Below are positions 24,569 through 33,759 of a stretch of DNA of 55,732 bases, in pieces. The notes beneath the pieces were generated by a model that worked only from the letters and a program-made list of their open reading frames with translations, was not told where the DNA came from and did no database searches. The first letter of the stretch is position 1; each line of letters opens with the position of its first letter. Source of the stretch: Verrucomicrobia bacterium 12-59-8 (GTDB lineage Bacteria; Verrucomicrobiota; Verrucomicrobiae; Verrucomicrobiales; Verrucomicrobiaceae); the NCBI GenBank assembly GCA_002279765.1, contig NCCR01000041.1, positions 1-55,732 on the forward strand, written 5' to 3'. A program made the translations under genes and the position numbers.

Positions 24569-27322
24569 TCAACCCGTCGTGCGCAGCCCTGACGCAATGG
24601 CATTGATCGAAATCAACAAGTCCGACACCATGGCATCTGCTGCCTCCGTTTTACCGGCAGCGGTGAGTCCACGCCATTCACGCAGCAGAGCAATCTGCTG
24701 ATCGTGCAGCACCTTGAGCGGTTCTTCACGAATGTTCAACGTGTAGGCAAGGCGCGGGCGGCGCACTTCAAAGGTGCCTTGAAAGAGGTCATCGATGATG
24801 GCGCGGGTGGCTTCGTATTCGCTGAGGATGATGCCGAGGAAGCGGTCACGCACGGCGGTGTCCTCCACCAGACCGGCGTAGGCACGCATGAGGTCGGTGT
24901 TGGCGCTGACGAGGGAGCTTTCGATGTTGGTGAGGACGTAGCGCAGGAAGGCAGACCCAGGAATGGAGGCGGCCAAAGTGGCATAACTCTTGGGATCTTC
25001 GTTCTTGAGCTTTGTCAGAGCACTGCCCGCACCGAACCAGCCGGGGAGGTAGAAGCGTGACTGCGTCCATGAAAAGACCCACGGAATGGCGCGCAGATCG
25101 TCCAGCGATGCCTGGCCGGTGCGGCGGGCAGGGCGGGAGCCAATGCGGGCGTTTTCCAAGGCATCAATTGGCGTGGCCTGCCGGTAGAACTTCATGAAGT
25201 CAGGTGCGTGCAGGAAGGCGCGATACGCATCGCGGCTGTCGGCAGCGAGTTTGTCAAAGAGTGGCTCCAATTCGGGTGGAGCGCTGGATTCAGTGCATCG
25301 ATGACGTGCTGTGGCTGCCGTGGTGGAGGCCATGAGCAGCTCGGCATTGTAAACGGCGGAGCCAATGTGCGCGTATTTTTGCGCAATGGTTTCACCCTGT
25401 TCGGTCATGCGCATACCGCCGCTTAGAGAGCCATGCGGCAGTGCCTCCATGAACCAATGCGTGGGGCCCGCTCCGCGACCGACGGTGCCGCCACGGCCAT
25501 GGAAAAAGATCGGGCGCACGCCATGGCGATGGATCGTGGTGGAAAGCTCACGCTGCGCACGGTGCAGGGCGCACTGACTAGCGACGATGCCGTAGTCCTT
25601 GTTGGAGTCGGAATAGCCGACCATCATCTGAAACACTGGCGTGCTACCCTTGCTCTGCGCAAGGAGGCTGCGCTTGGCGACGGGATGCGAGAGGAAGGCT
25701 TCGACGATGCCAGGGCCGGATTCGAGATCGCCCATGGTTTCAAACAACGGGACGACGGGCAGGGGACATACGAGCCCCTCATCACTCCAGGCCATAAGCC
25801 CGGCTTCTCGAGCAAGAATAAAGACAACAAGCATGTCTTCGACGCAGCGAGTCATCGAGATGATGAGAGAGCCGAGACCCGCATTGCCAAACTTGGCGCG
25901 GTGGTCGGCTAGGACGCGGTAGCAGTCCAGCACGGTGTCGGCTTCTGGCCCGGCGGAGATGCCAGGAGCAAGGAAGGGGCGCGGAGAGGCCAGTTCGCGA
26001 TCCAGCAGGGCGCGCTTTTCCTCAATGCTCCAGTCGATGAAGGAACCACCGTCAAGCAGACCTGCAGCACGCAGGAGTTGATCGAGGGCCTTCTCATGGA
26101 ACGCCGAATTCTGACGCACATCGAGCACCGCGGAGTGGAAACCAAAGGCGGTAAGATTGCGGCGGAATGGTACGATCTGTTCTTCGACAACGGCCTTAGA
26201 ACCGACATCCAGCAGGGTTTGCGCGAGGATGTCGATGTCGGCGCGCAGTTCCTCCGGCTGCACATACGCGACAGAAGAGGAGGGCTTCTCAATGGCGAGG
26301 ACGACCTTCGCGTGCATGAGGTAAACGGCGGCACGCCACGGTTCCTCCTTGTTGCGCTCCAGGATGTTCGCGAGATCAACGCCCGACTCGGCTTTGAGCT
26401 GCGCCGTGAGGGTCGCAATCAGCTCCGTGAGCTGTGGTGGGGTAATCTGGAACAGCGAGCTCAGCGGCAGATGGAAGGCGAGGGCTTCGAGCGCACGGCG
26501 CTGCACGCGCAGTGCGTTTTTGCGCATGACCTGCAAGGCATGGCGGGTGACATCCGCCGTGACGAATGGGTGCCCATCGCGGTCACCACCGATCCAGGAA
26601 CCAAAGCGGACCAGGGGGGGTAAAGAGTCCACCTCCGCCACATCATAACCAGCAGCCTGCCAGGCCTCGCGCAGATGGACGTGCGCACGGGTGAGCGCCT
26701 CGGGAAACACATCGCGCAAATAGTGCAGCGCGTTTTGCAGCTCGGCCTCGATGCTCGGGCGGGTGACGTGGATTTCTCCGGTGCGCCAGAGGTTTTCGAG
26801 CTGGGTCTGTAGCTGGCTTTGCAGGCGGGCTTGCTCACGCGGCGTGTAGGCCGGGTTCTCATGACGATTCATGAGGCTGTAGATCTCGCGGTGCAGTTCG
26901 CGCACGGTCTCGCGCTTGGCCTCGGTGGGATGTGCGGTGAGCACTGGCTCGACGCAGACATCACGCAGCGCGGCAAGGATGTCGGCCTCGTTGAGGCCGA
27001 GTGTGCGCAATTGCTTCAAATTGTCCGCCCACAGGCCCTTTTCAGCCTCAGGTCCGCTCTTCTTCTCACGCAGACGGCGGATTTGGGATGCGGCCCGCTC
27101 CTCGACGACGTTGAGCAGCTGAAAAGCGATGGAGTAGGCCTGACCGAGGGAGCGATTCGTTTTTTGCGGCACCCCGGTACCGATCCATGGGAGACTGGCG
27201 GCCAGTTCCGGCTCCCCCAGTTGCTGAAGCACGGCGGAGAAGGCCTCCATGAGGTATCGCAGGTCGTCTTCGAGAAGTTGAAAGCCGTGGTTGCGGAGGT
27301 TTTGCGGAGGAGATTCGGACAT
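24569..27322 (-). CDS. ppc: Phosphoenolpyruvate carboxylase
   Basis: 917 residues, normal for bacterial PEPC. It carboxylates PEP with bicarbonate to oxaloacetate, replenishing the TCA cycle in the cytoplasm. Signature 1, VLTAHPTEAKRETVRE, holds the catalytic His. The second signature region reads MVGYSDSNKDYGIVASQ, and the glycine-rich loop FHGRGGTVGRGAGPTHWF follows, then GSLSGGMRMTEQGE. The protein ends IASGLRTTG, corresponding to the conserved ...RNTG C-terminus used in catalysis. The ATG at 27322 gives a normal N-terminus. Its downstream neighbour on plus is the AraC gene, converging across a REPIN-like palindrome. Upstream on the same strand, 111 bases away, is a Gfo/Idh/MocA gene. Confidence 0.97.
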   Translation of the reverse strand: MSESPPQNLRNHGFQLLEDDLRYLMEAFSAVLQQLGEPELAASLPWIGTGVPQKTNRSLGQAYSIAFQLLNVVEERAASQIRRLREKKSGPEAEKGLWADNLKQLRTLGLNEADILAALRDVCVEPVLTAHPTEAKRETVRELHREIYSLMNRHENPAYTPREQARLQSQLQTQLENLWRTGEIHVTRPSIEAELQNALHYLRDVFPEALTRAHVHLREAWQAAGYDVAEVDSLPPLVRFGSWIGGDRDGHPFVTADVTRHALQVMRKNALRVQRRALEALAFHLPLSSLFQITPPQLTELIATLTAQLKAESGVDLANILERNKEEPWRAAVYLMHAKVVLAIEKPSSSVAYVQPEELRADIDILAQTLLDVGSKAVVEEQIVPFRRNLTAFGFHSAVLDVRQNSAFHEKALDQLLRAAGLLDGGSFIDWSIEEKRALLDRELASPRPFLAPGISAGPEADTVLDCYRVLADHRAKFGNAGLGSLIISMTRCVEDMLVVFILAREAGLMAWSDEGLVCPLPVVPLFETMGDLESGPGIVEAFLSHPVAKRSLLAQSKGSTPVFQMMVGYSDSNKDYGIVASQCALHRAQRELSTTIHRHGVRPIFFHGRGGTVGRGAGPTHWFMEALPHGSLSGGMRMTEQGETIAQKYAHIGSAVYNAELLMASTTAATARHRCTESSAPPELEPLFDKLAADSRDAYRAFLHAPDFMKFYRQATPIDALENARIGSRPARRTGQASLDDLRAIPWVFSWTQSRFYLPGWFGAGSALTKLKNEDPKSYATLAASIPGSAFLRYVLTNIESSLVSANTDLMRAYAGLVEDTAVRDRFLGIILSEYEATRAIIDDLFQGTFEVRRPRLAYTLNIREEPLKVLHDQQIALLREWRGLTAAGKTEAADAMVSDLLISINAIASGLRTTG

Positions 27323-27433
27323 GGCTGGGTGGAGCTTGGAAATCTAAGCAGGAAGGATGCCTGATTCCACAGAGCCATGTCGAAAGCCGAAGGAAAAGGC
27401 AAGATCAAGCGGCAATCGCTGAAATGGTGGCTT

Positions 27434-28744
27434 TTAGACCGGGTAAAGCCAAGGCTTGCGGTACTCGCGCTGCATGAGTTTGCTAGCCTCTGCGTCACCA
27501 ATAATCAACTCCTTCTCCGCGTCCCATTGGATACTGCGACCCGCTTTGTAGCTGATCATGCCCAGTAGGGGCAGGCAGGAGGAGCGGTGGGCGCTTTCGA
27601 TGTCGGCGATGGGCTGTTTTTTCTTCTCGATGGCATCGATGAAATCGGCCCAGAGCAGGCTAATGTTGTGACCATCAGGCTCCTGAAGCTGGTGATTGCC
27701 GTGCTTCTCACCGTCTTTGGGATTCACGGGGTAAAAGGTCCAGCCGTCGCGCCAGCCGATGTGCAGCACGCCTTTCTCCCCGTAAAAGTAGCAGCCAATT
27801 TTGTGCTTTTCGTTGTTGTTGTCGGCAAATTTGCGGTGTTCCCACACGGCGGTGAACTGCTCAAATTCGAACGTGGCCACCTGATGGTCCGGGGTATCGG
27901 TGGTCTGGTCCTTGTCATTGAGCACGGCAGGACCAGCGATGGGCCGCCCCCCGGTGCAGAAGATTTTTTTCGGCCCCTTCTCACCGCTCCAGAGCATGAT
28001 CTGGTCCAGCCAATGCACGCCCCAGTCGGCCATGGTGCCGTTGGCATAGTCAAGGAAGTGACGCCAGCCGCCGGGATGCAGCTTGGAATTGAACGGGCGC
28101 ATCGGGGCCGGGCCACACCACATATCCCAGTCCATGCCTTCGGGTACCTGGCTGTTTGGCTTCGGCTGCTCGGGGCCGCCCTTGCTGTCGGCAAAGGCAC
28201 GCACCATGCCGACCTTGCCCACAGCACCGGATTTGAGAAAATTCATCGCCTCGACGTGATGCGGGCCGATGCGGCGGTGCAGACCCACCTGCACGACAAC
28301 ACCGGCCTCGCGGGCGACTTTCACCATCGCCTTGCTCTCGTTGATCGTGTGCCCTGTCGGTTTCTCGACGTAAATGTGCGCGCCAGCTTTGCATGCGGCG
28401 ATGGTTTGCAGCGCATGCCAGTGGTCCGGTGTGGCGATGATGACGATCTCCGGCTTCTCTTTGTCCAAGAGTTCACGGTAGTCCTTGTAGAGCTTCGGGT
28501 CGTCTCCTGAGATGCCGTTGATCGTGTCACCAGCATTGGAAGCCACGTCTTCATGCACATCGCACAAAGCGCAGACCTTGATGCGACCGGAAGCCAGCGC
28601 CTCCTTCAAAATATTCATCCCCCACCAGCCTGAGCCGATCAAGGCCGTGCGGTACTTCTTCGCCGGATCAGCCCCGAAGATGTGAAACGATGAAGCGGCA
28701 AACGCGGCGGTGCTCGCGGAAAGAAAGTGGCGTCGGGAGGTCAT
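27434..28744 (-). CDS. Tat-exported Gfo/Idh/MocA family oxidoreductase
   Basis: 436 residues. The N-terminus MTSRRHFLSASTAAFAASSFHIFGA is a twin-arginine type export signal. The Rossmann fold begins YRTALIGSGWWGMNIL. ATPDHWHALQTIAACKAG and IYVEKPTGHTINE carry the EKP motif. The C-terminal domain includes FLDYANGTMADWGVHWLDQIM, typical of PVC-family members. The substrate is likely a sugar or cyclitol but unknown. This is the third such enzyme in the window; unlike the other two it sits with DUF1501 and DUF1549/DUF1553 genes (86 bases downstream of DUF1501) rather than sulfatases. Confidence 0.93.
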   Translation of the reverse strand: MTSRRHFLSASTAAFAASSFHIFGADPAKKYRTALIGSGWWGMNILKEALASGRIKVCALCDVHEDVASNAGDTINGISGDDPKLYKDYRELLDKEKPEIVIIATPDHWHALQTIAACKAGAHIYVEKPTGHTINESKAMVKVAREAGVVVQVGLHRRIGPHHVEAMNFLKSGAVGKVGMVRAFADSKGGPEQPKPNSQVPEGMDWDMWCGPAPMRPFNSKLHPGGWRHFLDYANGTMADWGVHWLDQIMLWSGEKGPKKIFCTGGRPIAGPAVLNDKDQTTDTPDHQVATFEFEQFTAVWEHRKFADNNNEKHKIGCYFYGEKGVLHIGWRDGWTFYPVNPKDGEKHGNHQLQEPDGHNISLLWADFIDAIEKKKQPIADIESAHRSSCLPLLGMISYKAGRSIQWDAEKELIIGDAEASKLMQREYRKPWLYPV

Positions 28745-28830
28745 GGTCAGGGGGCGATGAAAGCATCGCGAGGCAAAGTACGCCAGCCGTTCGAGAGGCT
28801 TGCGGAGAATTGAGTCGGAGTACGTTCGCG

Positions 28831-30120
28831 CTACGCGAACAGCTCCATCACCGCCTTGCCCTTGTCTCCAACAGTGAAGGGCCGGTTGCTGGGCGACATG
28901 ACGACTTCGTCAACAGGCAGCCCAAGACTCCAGCCGATGGTGGAAAGGAAATCCTGCGGGCTGGTCTGCTTGTCGGCCACGGCCATGCCTTCCTTATCGC
29001 TGGAGCCATAGATGAAGCCACCTTTGATGCCGCCACCGGCAAGCAGGGTGGAGAAGACCTTCGGATGGTGGTCACGTCCGCCGTTCCCATTGATCTTGGG
29101 TCCACGTCCGAATTCAGAGCAGAGCACGACGAGCGTGCTTTCGAGCAACCCACGCTCTTTGAGATCTTCGAGCAGTGCGGCAAGCGCCTGGTCGAGTTCG
29201 GCACCATGCTCTTCGAGACCGTCGTCGATGTTGTTATGCATGTCCCAGCCGCCTTTGGCGACTTCGATGTAACGAATGCCCTTTTCCACGAGACGACGGG
29301 CCAGCAGGCAGCCCTGGCCGAATTTATTCTTGCCGTACTTTTCCTTCAGCGCAGCTGGTTCGTCGTCGAGGTGAAAAACTTCCAGGTCCGTGCTGGACAT
29401 GATGCTGACGGTTTTATCGTAGAACTGCGTGTAGCTCTTCACTTCGGAAGTTTGAAAGCGCTGACGGAATCCGGCATCAAGCTGATCCAGCATGACCAAG
29501 CGCTTGGTCATCTGCTCTGGGGCGGCTTCGCTCTGGGAGTATTGCAGTCCGACGTCGGGGTCGAGGATGGGTAGCGGGGAAAAGCTGGAAGGGAAGAAGC
29601 CGTTGCCGTTCTGTGGTTGGCGGTTGATGCACACGTTGGAAGGCAGCGTTTTGTGGCTGGAGCCGAGGAAATGCTGAGCCCAGGCACCGATGTTGGGATG
29701 CTTGATGGTGCCGCGCTCTTCGTAGCCGTTGCGGATGACGTATTGCCCGGCGGCATGCACCCCCGTTTTGGAAGTCATGCTGCGGATGATACTGAACTTG
29801 TCCGCCTGCTTGGCGAGGTTCACCATCGTGCCGCCCAGCTGAAAGTCCGCCTTGGTTTTGATCGGGGCCTTCGGACCCTGCGTCGCGCCATCCTTGGGGT
29901 CCAGCGTGTCGATGTGGGTCATGCCGCCGATCATCTGCAGGAAGATGACATTTTTGGCCTTGCCGAAGCCGGGGCCAGAGGTCGCAGCGGTCTGGGCCGC
30001 TTCGGCCGCCAAGGCACTGCCGCCGAAGCCGTGCAACACGGTGACGCCGAGAGCGGCACTGGCCCAGCGCTCGCAAAACGCACGACGGGAGATGGGATCA
30101 AGTTGGTTATGAAGATTCAT
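28831..30120 (-). CDS. DUF1501 (sulfatase-fold) protein, Tat-exported
   Basis: 429 residues from the ATG at 30120, chosen because it follows the DUF1549/DUF1553 stop by 19 bases and avoids overlap. The N-terminus has a twin-arginine-like signal (PISRRAFCERWASAALGVTVLHGF). The body has the DUF1501 hallmarks VIFLQMIGGMTHIDTLDPKDG, SMTSKTGVHAAGQYVIRNG, EKGIRYIEVAKGGWDMH and LCSEFGRGPKINGNGGRDHHPKVF, with metal-ligand-like Asp/His residues of the alkaline-phosphatase/sulfatase superfamily. DUF1501 almost always pairs with DUF1549/DUF1553 in Planctomycetes and Verrucomicrobia, as here. The role is not established; extracytoplasmic glycan work is suspected. Confidence 0.93.
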   Translation of the reverse strand: MNLHNQLDPISRRAFCERWASAALGVTVLHGFGGSALAAEAAQTAATSGPGFGKAKNVIFLQMIGGMTHIDTLDPKDGATQGPKAPIKTKADFQLGGTMVNLAKQADKFSIIRSMTSKTGVHAAGQYVIRNGYEERGTIKHPNIGAWAQHFLGSSHKTLPSNVCINRQPQNGNGFFPSSFSPLPILDPDVGLQYSQSEAAPEQMTKRLVMLDQLDAGFRQRFQTSEVKSYTQFYDKTVSIMSSTDLEVFHLDDEPAALKEKYGKNKFGQGCLLARRLVEKGIRYIEVAKGGWDMHNNIDDGLEEHGAELDQALAALLEDLKERGLLESTLVVLCSEFGRGPKINGNGGRDHHPKVFSTLLAGGGIKGGFIYGSSDKEGMAVADKQTSPQDFLSTIGWSLGLPVDEVVMSPSNRPFTVGDKGKAVMELFA

Positions 30121-30139
30121 GGTGGTGAAGGATGAAGAA

Positions 30140-32230
30140 TTATTCCACGAAGATGAATTCACGGGTGTTGAACAGCACCCAGGTCAGATCGCGCATGGTG
30201 AGGCCGCCGCCGAGTCCTGTAACAGCGTTGGTGAGTTCGTCGGGCTTGGGCTTGCGGCTGAAAAAGCTGAGATAGAGGCTTTCGATCTGCTGCTCCGGTG
30301 TCTTTTGCGCGCTGGCTGTTTTCACCACGAGGGAGTCATTCTGGCCGATGACGCGCTGGGCCTCGCCATTCATGAGCATGAGCACCTGGGGAATGCTGCC
30401 TTCCTCGCTTTCACTATCGGCGATCTGGCGGTCACTCTGCCCGAACATGCGGAGGAAATGCTGATCCTTTTCAGGCTGCGGCAACTCGGAGGCGCGCGCG
30501 AGCACCAGACCGTTGCGCACCGGAGGAGCAAGGGTGAGGTCTTCTTCACTGTCTCCGCCTTGGTTCATCATGCGTTTCCTTTTCGCATTGTTCTTGGGGT
30601 TTCCTCCGGCCTTGCCGCCAAACTGGCGCATGCTCGCGATGGCGTTTTCGATCTGTCCTTTGACGACATCAGGCGACGCATCCGGGCTGAAATCAATGTT
30701 CATGGCCTTGGCGTAGGTTTCGCCGCGATGGCCTTTGAATTTATCCACATCGGCGCCGACGACGAGCGTGGCGCAGGAGTCCCAAGCCTGCTCGGCGGTC
30801 ATGCGGCGGAGAATCGGGCCGGGGAAGAGGTAGGCGGCGTTGTCTGCCAGTTCATGGCTGGTGGCCTCACGCTGGTAGGTGTCGGTGTTGCACAGCACAC
30901 GCAGGAACTGCTTTAGGTCGAATTTCAGACGCACCATTTCATTGGCCAGATGATGCAGCAGCGCCGGATTCACGCTGGCGTTCGGGTCGTCGAGATCGGT
31001 GACCGGTTCCCTGACGCCGATGCCGAAAATGTGCTTCCACATGCGATTGGCGATAGTCATGGCAAAGCGCGGATTGTCGGGAGAGGTCATCCATTTGGCG
31101 AACTGTTCGCGCAGATGCTCATCGTTCTTGGTGGTCTGCACGCCTTGATAGGCCTTCTTGGTTTTATCGTCACTCCATGTGATGAGCTTGGGGATCACGA
31201 GATCACCGGGCTTGGAATCCGGGTATTTGTAATCATCCGGCATCTTCAACTCGTTCGCACTGGAATCTTCCACGGCCAGACCGTTGACGCGCAGGACGTT
31301 CTTCGCCTGCTGCTGCATTTTTTTGTCTTCCAGCGAGGCGATCACCTTGCGCATGCCCTGCATGCCACCACCTGCATTGCCCTTGGCCCCGTAGGTCTCC
31401 GTGGCACCGAAGAAGGCCGCCATTTCATAAAACTGGCGCTGCGTCCAGTCGGCAAAGGGATGGTCATGGCACTGCGCGCAGGAGACATTGGCACCGATGA
31501 AGGTGCTGAGCGTGAGACTGAGATTGTCCAACCTCATGCCGGCATCGCGCAGCAGGTAACCGGTGGCACCGTTTTCGAGCAGCTTGCCGTCGGCGGTCAT
31601 CATGGAGTAAACCATCTTGTTCCACGGAACATTGTCGGAGATCTGCCCCTTCAACCAGTCCTGGTAGGTGTAGAAGCGTGCCTTCTGGGCCACGTCCGCC
31701 ATTCGCAGCATGTCGGCAAAGTAGTTGAACAGGTGGCTGCGGTAGCCCTCGGAGTCCAGCAGCCGGTCGATCACTTTCGCACGCTTGGAAAGGCTGGTAT
31801 CATTGATGAAATCCAGTGCTTCCTCACGCGTGGGAATACGGCCCGCGAGATCCAGAAAAACGCGACGGACGAACTGTTCATCGGAGGCGAGCGGATTGGG
31901 CTTCTGCTCGGCTTTCTTCAGTCCAGCTTCGACGAGCATGTCAATCTGGGCAGCGGCCTGGGCCAGATTGGGGTCGGAGGGGATGCCGAGACCTTCGGGC
32001 TTGAGGGTTTTGGCGGCTTCCTGATCGACGGCTGAGAGTTTGTCCAAGGAGAGGCGATAAACGTAGCCGTTGCGAACTTGGAGGAAGACGTTGCCGTTTT
32101 CGATGCCCCGGAAGGTCGCCTCCAGCTTTCTCCCCTGAGCGTCAGTCCAGGTGCGATAGACTTCATTGTCGGCCTGAAGTCCGGTGACAAGGACCGCACT
32201 GGCGAGGAGGAGGCAGAGGCGTGTTTTCAT
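30140..32230 (-). CDS. DUF1549/DUF1553 cytochrome-like protein with N-terminal SHD1 domain
   Basis: 696 residues with signal peptide MKTRLCLLLASAVLVTGLQA. An SHD1 (SLA1-homology) type domain at about 25-75 (YRTWTDAQGRKLEATFRGI) comes first. DUF1549 (about 95-300) follows, with FVRRVFLDLAGRIPTREE and a heme-type CAQCHDHPF at about residue 251. DUF1553 (about 385-695) contains RFAMTIANRMWKHIFGIGVREPVTDLDD and ends ITMRDLTW..NTREFIFVE. The CxxCH suggests c-type heme attachment outside the cytoplasm. Its partner DUF1501 begins 19 bases downstream. In the published view these families mark PVC bacteria and are linked to polysaccharide processing, but no reaction is known. Confidence 0.93.
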   Translation of the reverse strand: MKTRLCLLLASAVLVTGLQADNEVYRTWTDAQGRKLEATFRGIENGNVFLQVRNGYVYRLSLDKLSAVDQEAAKTLKPEGLGIPSDPNLAQAAAQIDMLVEAGLKKAEQKPNPLASDEQFVRRVFLDLAGRIPTREEALDFINDTSLSKRAKVIDRLLDSEGYRSHLFNYFADMLRMADVAQKARFYTYQDWLKGQISDNVPWNKMVYSMMTADGKLLENGATGYLLRDAGMRLDNLSLTLSTFIGANVSCAQCHDHPFADWTQRQFYEMAAFFGATETYGAKGNAGGGMQGMRKVIASLEDKKMQQQAKNVLRVNGLAVEDSSANELKMPDDYKYPDSKPGDLVIPKLITWSDDKTKKAYQGVQTTKNDEHLREQFAKWMTSPDNPRFAMTIANRMWKHIFGIGVREPVTDLDDPNASVNPALLHHLANEMVRLKFDLKQFLRVLCNTDTYQREATSHELADNAAYLFPGPILRRMTAEQAWDSCATLVVGADVDKFKGHRGETYAKAMNIDFSPDASPDVVKGQIENAIASMRQFGGKAGGNPKNNAKRKRMMNQGGDSEEDLTLAPPVRNGLVLARASELPQPEKDQHFLRMFGQSDRQIADSESEEGSIPQVLMLMNGEAQRVIGQNDSLVVKTASAQKTPEQQIESLYLSFFSRKPKPDELTNAVTGLGGGLTMRDLTWVLFNTREFIFVE

Positions 32231-32319
32231 GAGAGGATCGTCCGGTGATCCGGGGCGATGCGGGTTAAACGAAGGGGGCGTCGGGAAGTTTCAGGTCATT
32301 TCGGAATCCTTTTCGAGCA

Positions 32320-32356
32320 GGGGGCTGGCAAGGGGACGGGATGCGAGCCCCCCCCC
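32320..32356. repeat. GGGGGCT/AGCCCCC inverted repeat with C9 tract
   Basis: GGGGGCT at 32320-32326 can pair with AGCCCCC at 32346-32352; the right arm runs on into a nine-C tract (32348-32356). It lies in the 241-base gap (32231-32471) between the small unknown gene and the DUF1549/DUF1553 gene, both on minus. It could be a weak terminator or leader hairpin, but there is no T tract. I see nothing else in this gap. Confidence 0.3.
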
Positions 32357-32471
32357 AAAGGGTGCGGGGAAGCGCCGTCACAGAGCCGCAGGAAAACCGG
32401 GGAGATGGGGGGATCTACTGGCTGTCATGTGTGGATGCAGCCGGGCAAGCAGCACGCTTTTTCAGGCAGCA

Positions 32472-32927
32472 TCAGATCACCGGCGCGAATGAATCGATCA
32501 GCGGCAGAAAAGCCTGCTGCGAGGCTGCGTAGTCTGTGCAGTCGTAGTCATGCAGATTCACGCGCACCAGCCAGGGAAACTGCGTCATGCGCAGGCAGAC
32601 GATGCGGTAGTTCTTGCCGCGTTCGAGGCAGTCGCTGCCGGAAATGGCGGTGCCGCCTTCATCGTGCTGCCACTCATCGACGATCTCCCAATGATGATCG
32701 ATCATCGCATGCAAATTGCTAATTTCAGTGTCGCGCCAGACCGCAAGATCCGTCAGCGCTGGGGAACTGGGATCCGTGCGGTTGAAGACGGAGATGTAGA
32801 CCCCCTTGCTCCCATCGCAGGCTTCGAAATAGAATGACGCCGGCCCGTCGGTCTGCGGCTTCTGCTTCCAGTCGCTCGGCAGCAGGATCTGCCATTGATC
32901 AGTGCTGACGGTGTTGTAGTCGGGCAT
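32472..32927 (-). CDS. Conserved-looking hypothetical protein
   Basis: 151 residues, no signal peptide and no membrane segment. I do not recognise the family. It begins MPDYNTVSTDQWQILLPSDWKQK and has alternating polar/hydrophobic strands (ASFYFEACDG, GVYISVFNRTD, WQHDEGGTAISG, YRIVCLRMTQFPWLVRVNLHDYD), suggesting an alpha/beta or PsbP/DUF1795-like beta fold, rich in Trp, Asp and Cys. It ends LIDSFAPVI. A clean ATG and no overlap with other genes support it being real. It lies upstream of the DUF1549/DUF1553 gene on the same strand with a 241-base gap, so cotranscription is uncertain. Confidence 0.65.
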   Translation of the reverse strand: MPDYNTVSTDQWQILLPSDWKQKPQTDGPASFYFEACDGSKGVYISVFNRTDPSSPALTDLAVWRDTEISNLHAMIDHHWEIVDEWQHDEGGTAISGSDCLERGKNYRIVCLRMTQFPWLVRVNLHDYDCTDYAASQQAFLPLIDSFAPVI

Positions 32928-32993
32928 GGCACAGGCTGGTTTTTCGCAGATCTAAATCGGCGGACAGCGGGACACAAGGTCAGTCCGCAGCTT

Positions 32994-33023
32994 TTGACAG
33001 CAGATGCGATGAAATTTTAATCT
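32994..33023 (+). promoter_or_regulatory. Candidate sigma-70-like promoter for the FKBP gene
   Basis: A perfect -35 hexamer TTGACA (32994-32999) is followed after 18 bases by TAATCT (33018-33023), a weak -10. It lies about 105 bases before the ATG of the FKBP-type gene and reads in the right direction. Confidence 0.35.
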
Positions 33024-33128
33024 AGAGTTGATGCGTTGTACACCGGTTGTTTCGCCGTCTGCTTGGCTCAGTGCTCGTCACCACCCTAAATGCTTGACGA
33101 ATCTCGGTCATTACGTCAGTTCTGTGCG

Positions 33129-33562
33129 ATGCACACCCTTCGCTCAAACCTTCGCCTCCTCTCACACAATCCTCGCTCGATTGGAATCGTCTTGTTGGGC
33201 TGGATGCTCATGGCGGCAGGATTGATCCAGGCGGAAGAAGCGGTGCCTTTCCCCAAACTTCCCGAGGGGGCGGGTGAGATCGACTCGAAGGCAGCCAAGA
33301 CCTTAACGACCACGGAATCCGGATTGAAATACCGCATCCTGCGCCAGGGCAGCGGAACCAAGCCCACGCCCGTGCAGCGGGTGCAAGTCAACTATCAGGG
33401 CTGGCTCTTCAACGGCAGGGTCTGCAGTTGGTGGGCAAGGGCGGCATGATCGAACTCGAAATCCCCGGCTATCTAGGCTACGGTCTGGCCGGGCAGGGAG
33501 CCACGATTCCGCCCAATGCGACGCTGCACTTCATTGTGGAGTTGATCGATATTCTGGAGTGA
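33129..33562 (+). pseudogene. FKBP-type peptidyl-prolyl isomerase with internal deletion and frameshift
   Basis: The first part, from the ATG at 33129, has a signal/membrane segment (IGIVLLGWMLMAAGLIQAEE), a linker and the start of an FKBP domain (TTESGLKYRILRQGSGTKP, then VQVNYQGWLFNGR). The frame then reads VCSWWARAA and stops at 33449. In another frame the domain continues immediately: GLQLVGKGGMIELEIP, GYLGYGLAGQGATIPPNATLHFIVELIDILE, ending at 33562. In intact FKBPs about 25 residues (.FDSS...P..F.L..VI.GW.E) separate these blocks. So a deletion near 33415-33425 removed that stretch and broke the frame. The missing part includes the active-site VI.GW segment, so a working isomerase is unlikely unless this is an assembly error. 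Confidence 0.85.
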
Positions 33563-33759
33563 AGCAGGGCAATGTGCGGAGGCTTAAATCTGCATTTTTT
33601 GGCACCTATTCCTGCCGTAGGAGTCTCCATGAGGAGCCATTTGCCGGACTTCAGACAGGCCGGGGAACTGATAACAGAGGATGTACGGACGGACACATGC
33701 CTGTGAGGGGTGGTGTTTCGGCGGCACGCCTTGAGCACACTTGACGTGGCGCAGCTTCC
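33563..33759. other. Intergenic region between convergent FKBP remnant and helicase
   Basis: These 197 bases separate two converging genes. A T6 tract at about 33595 follows a weak AATG..GCATT pairing, a possible poor terminator for the FKBP transcript. Short matches ACAGGC/GCCTGT flank about 33655-33705. Unlike three other convergent junctions here, I find no clear REPIN-like palindrome. Confidence 0.3.

Noticed and set aside
32348..32356. C9 tract as a phase-variable switch
   Set aside because: It lies in non-coding DNA and not in a promoter spacer I can define; no gene frame depends on its length.
32472..32927. Assignment of the 151-residue protein to PsbP/DUF1795
   Set aside because: Only a vague strand pattern supports it; no signature residues, so it is left as hypothetical.
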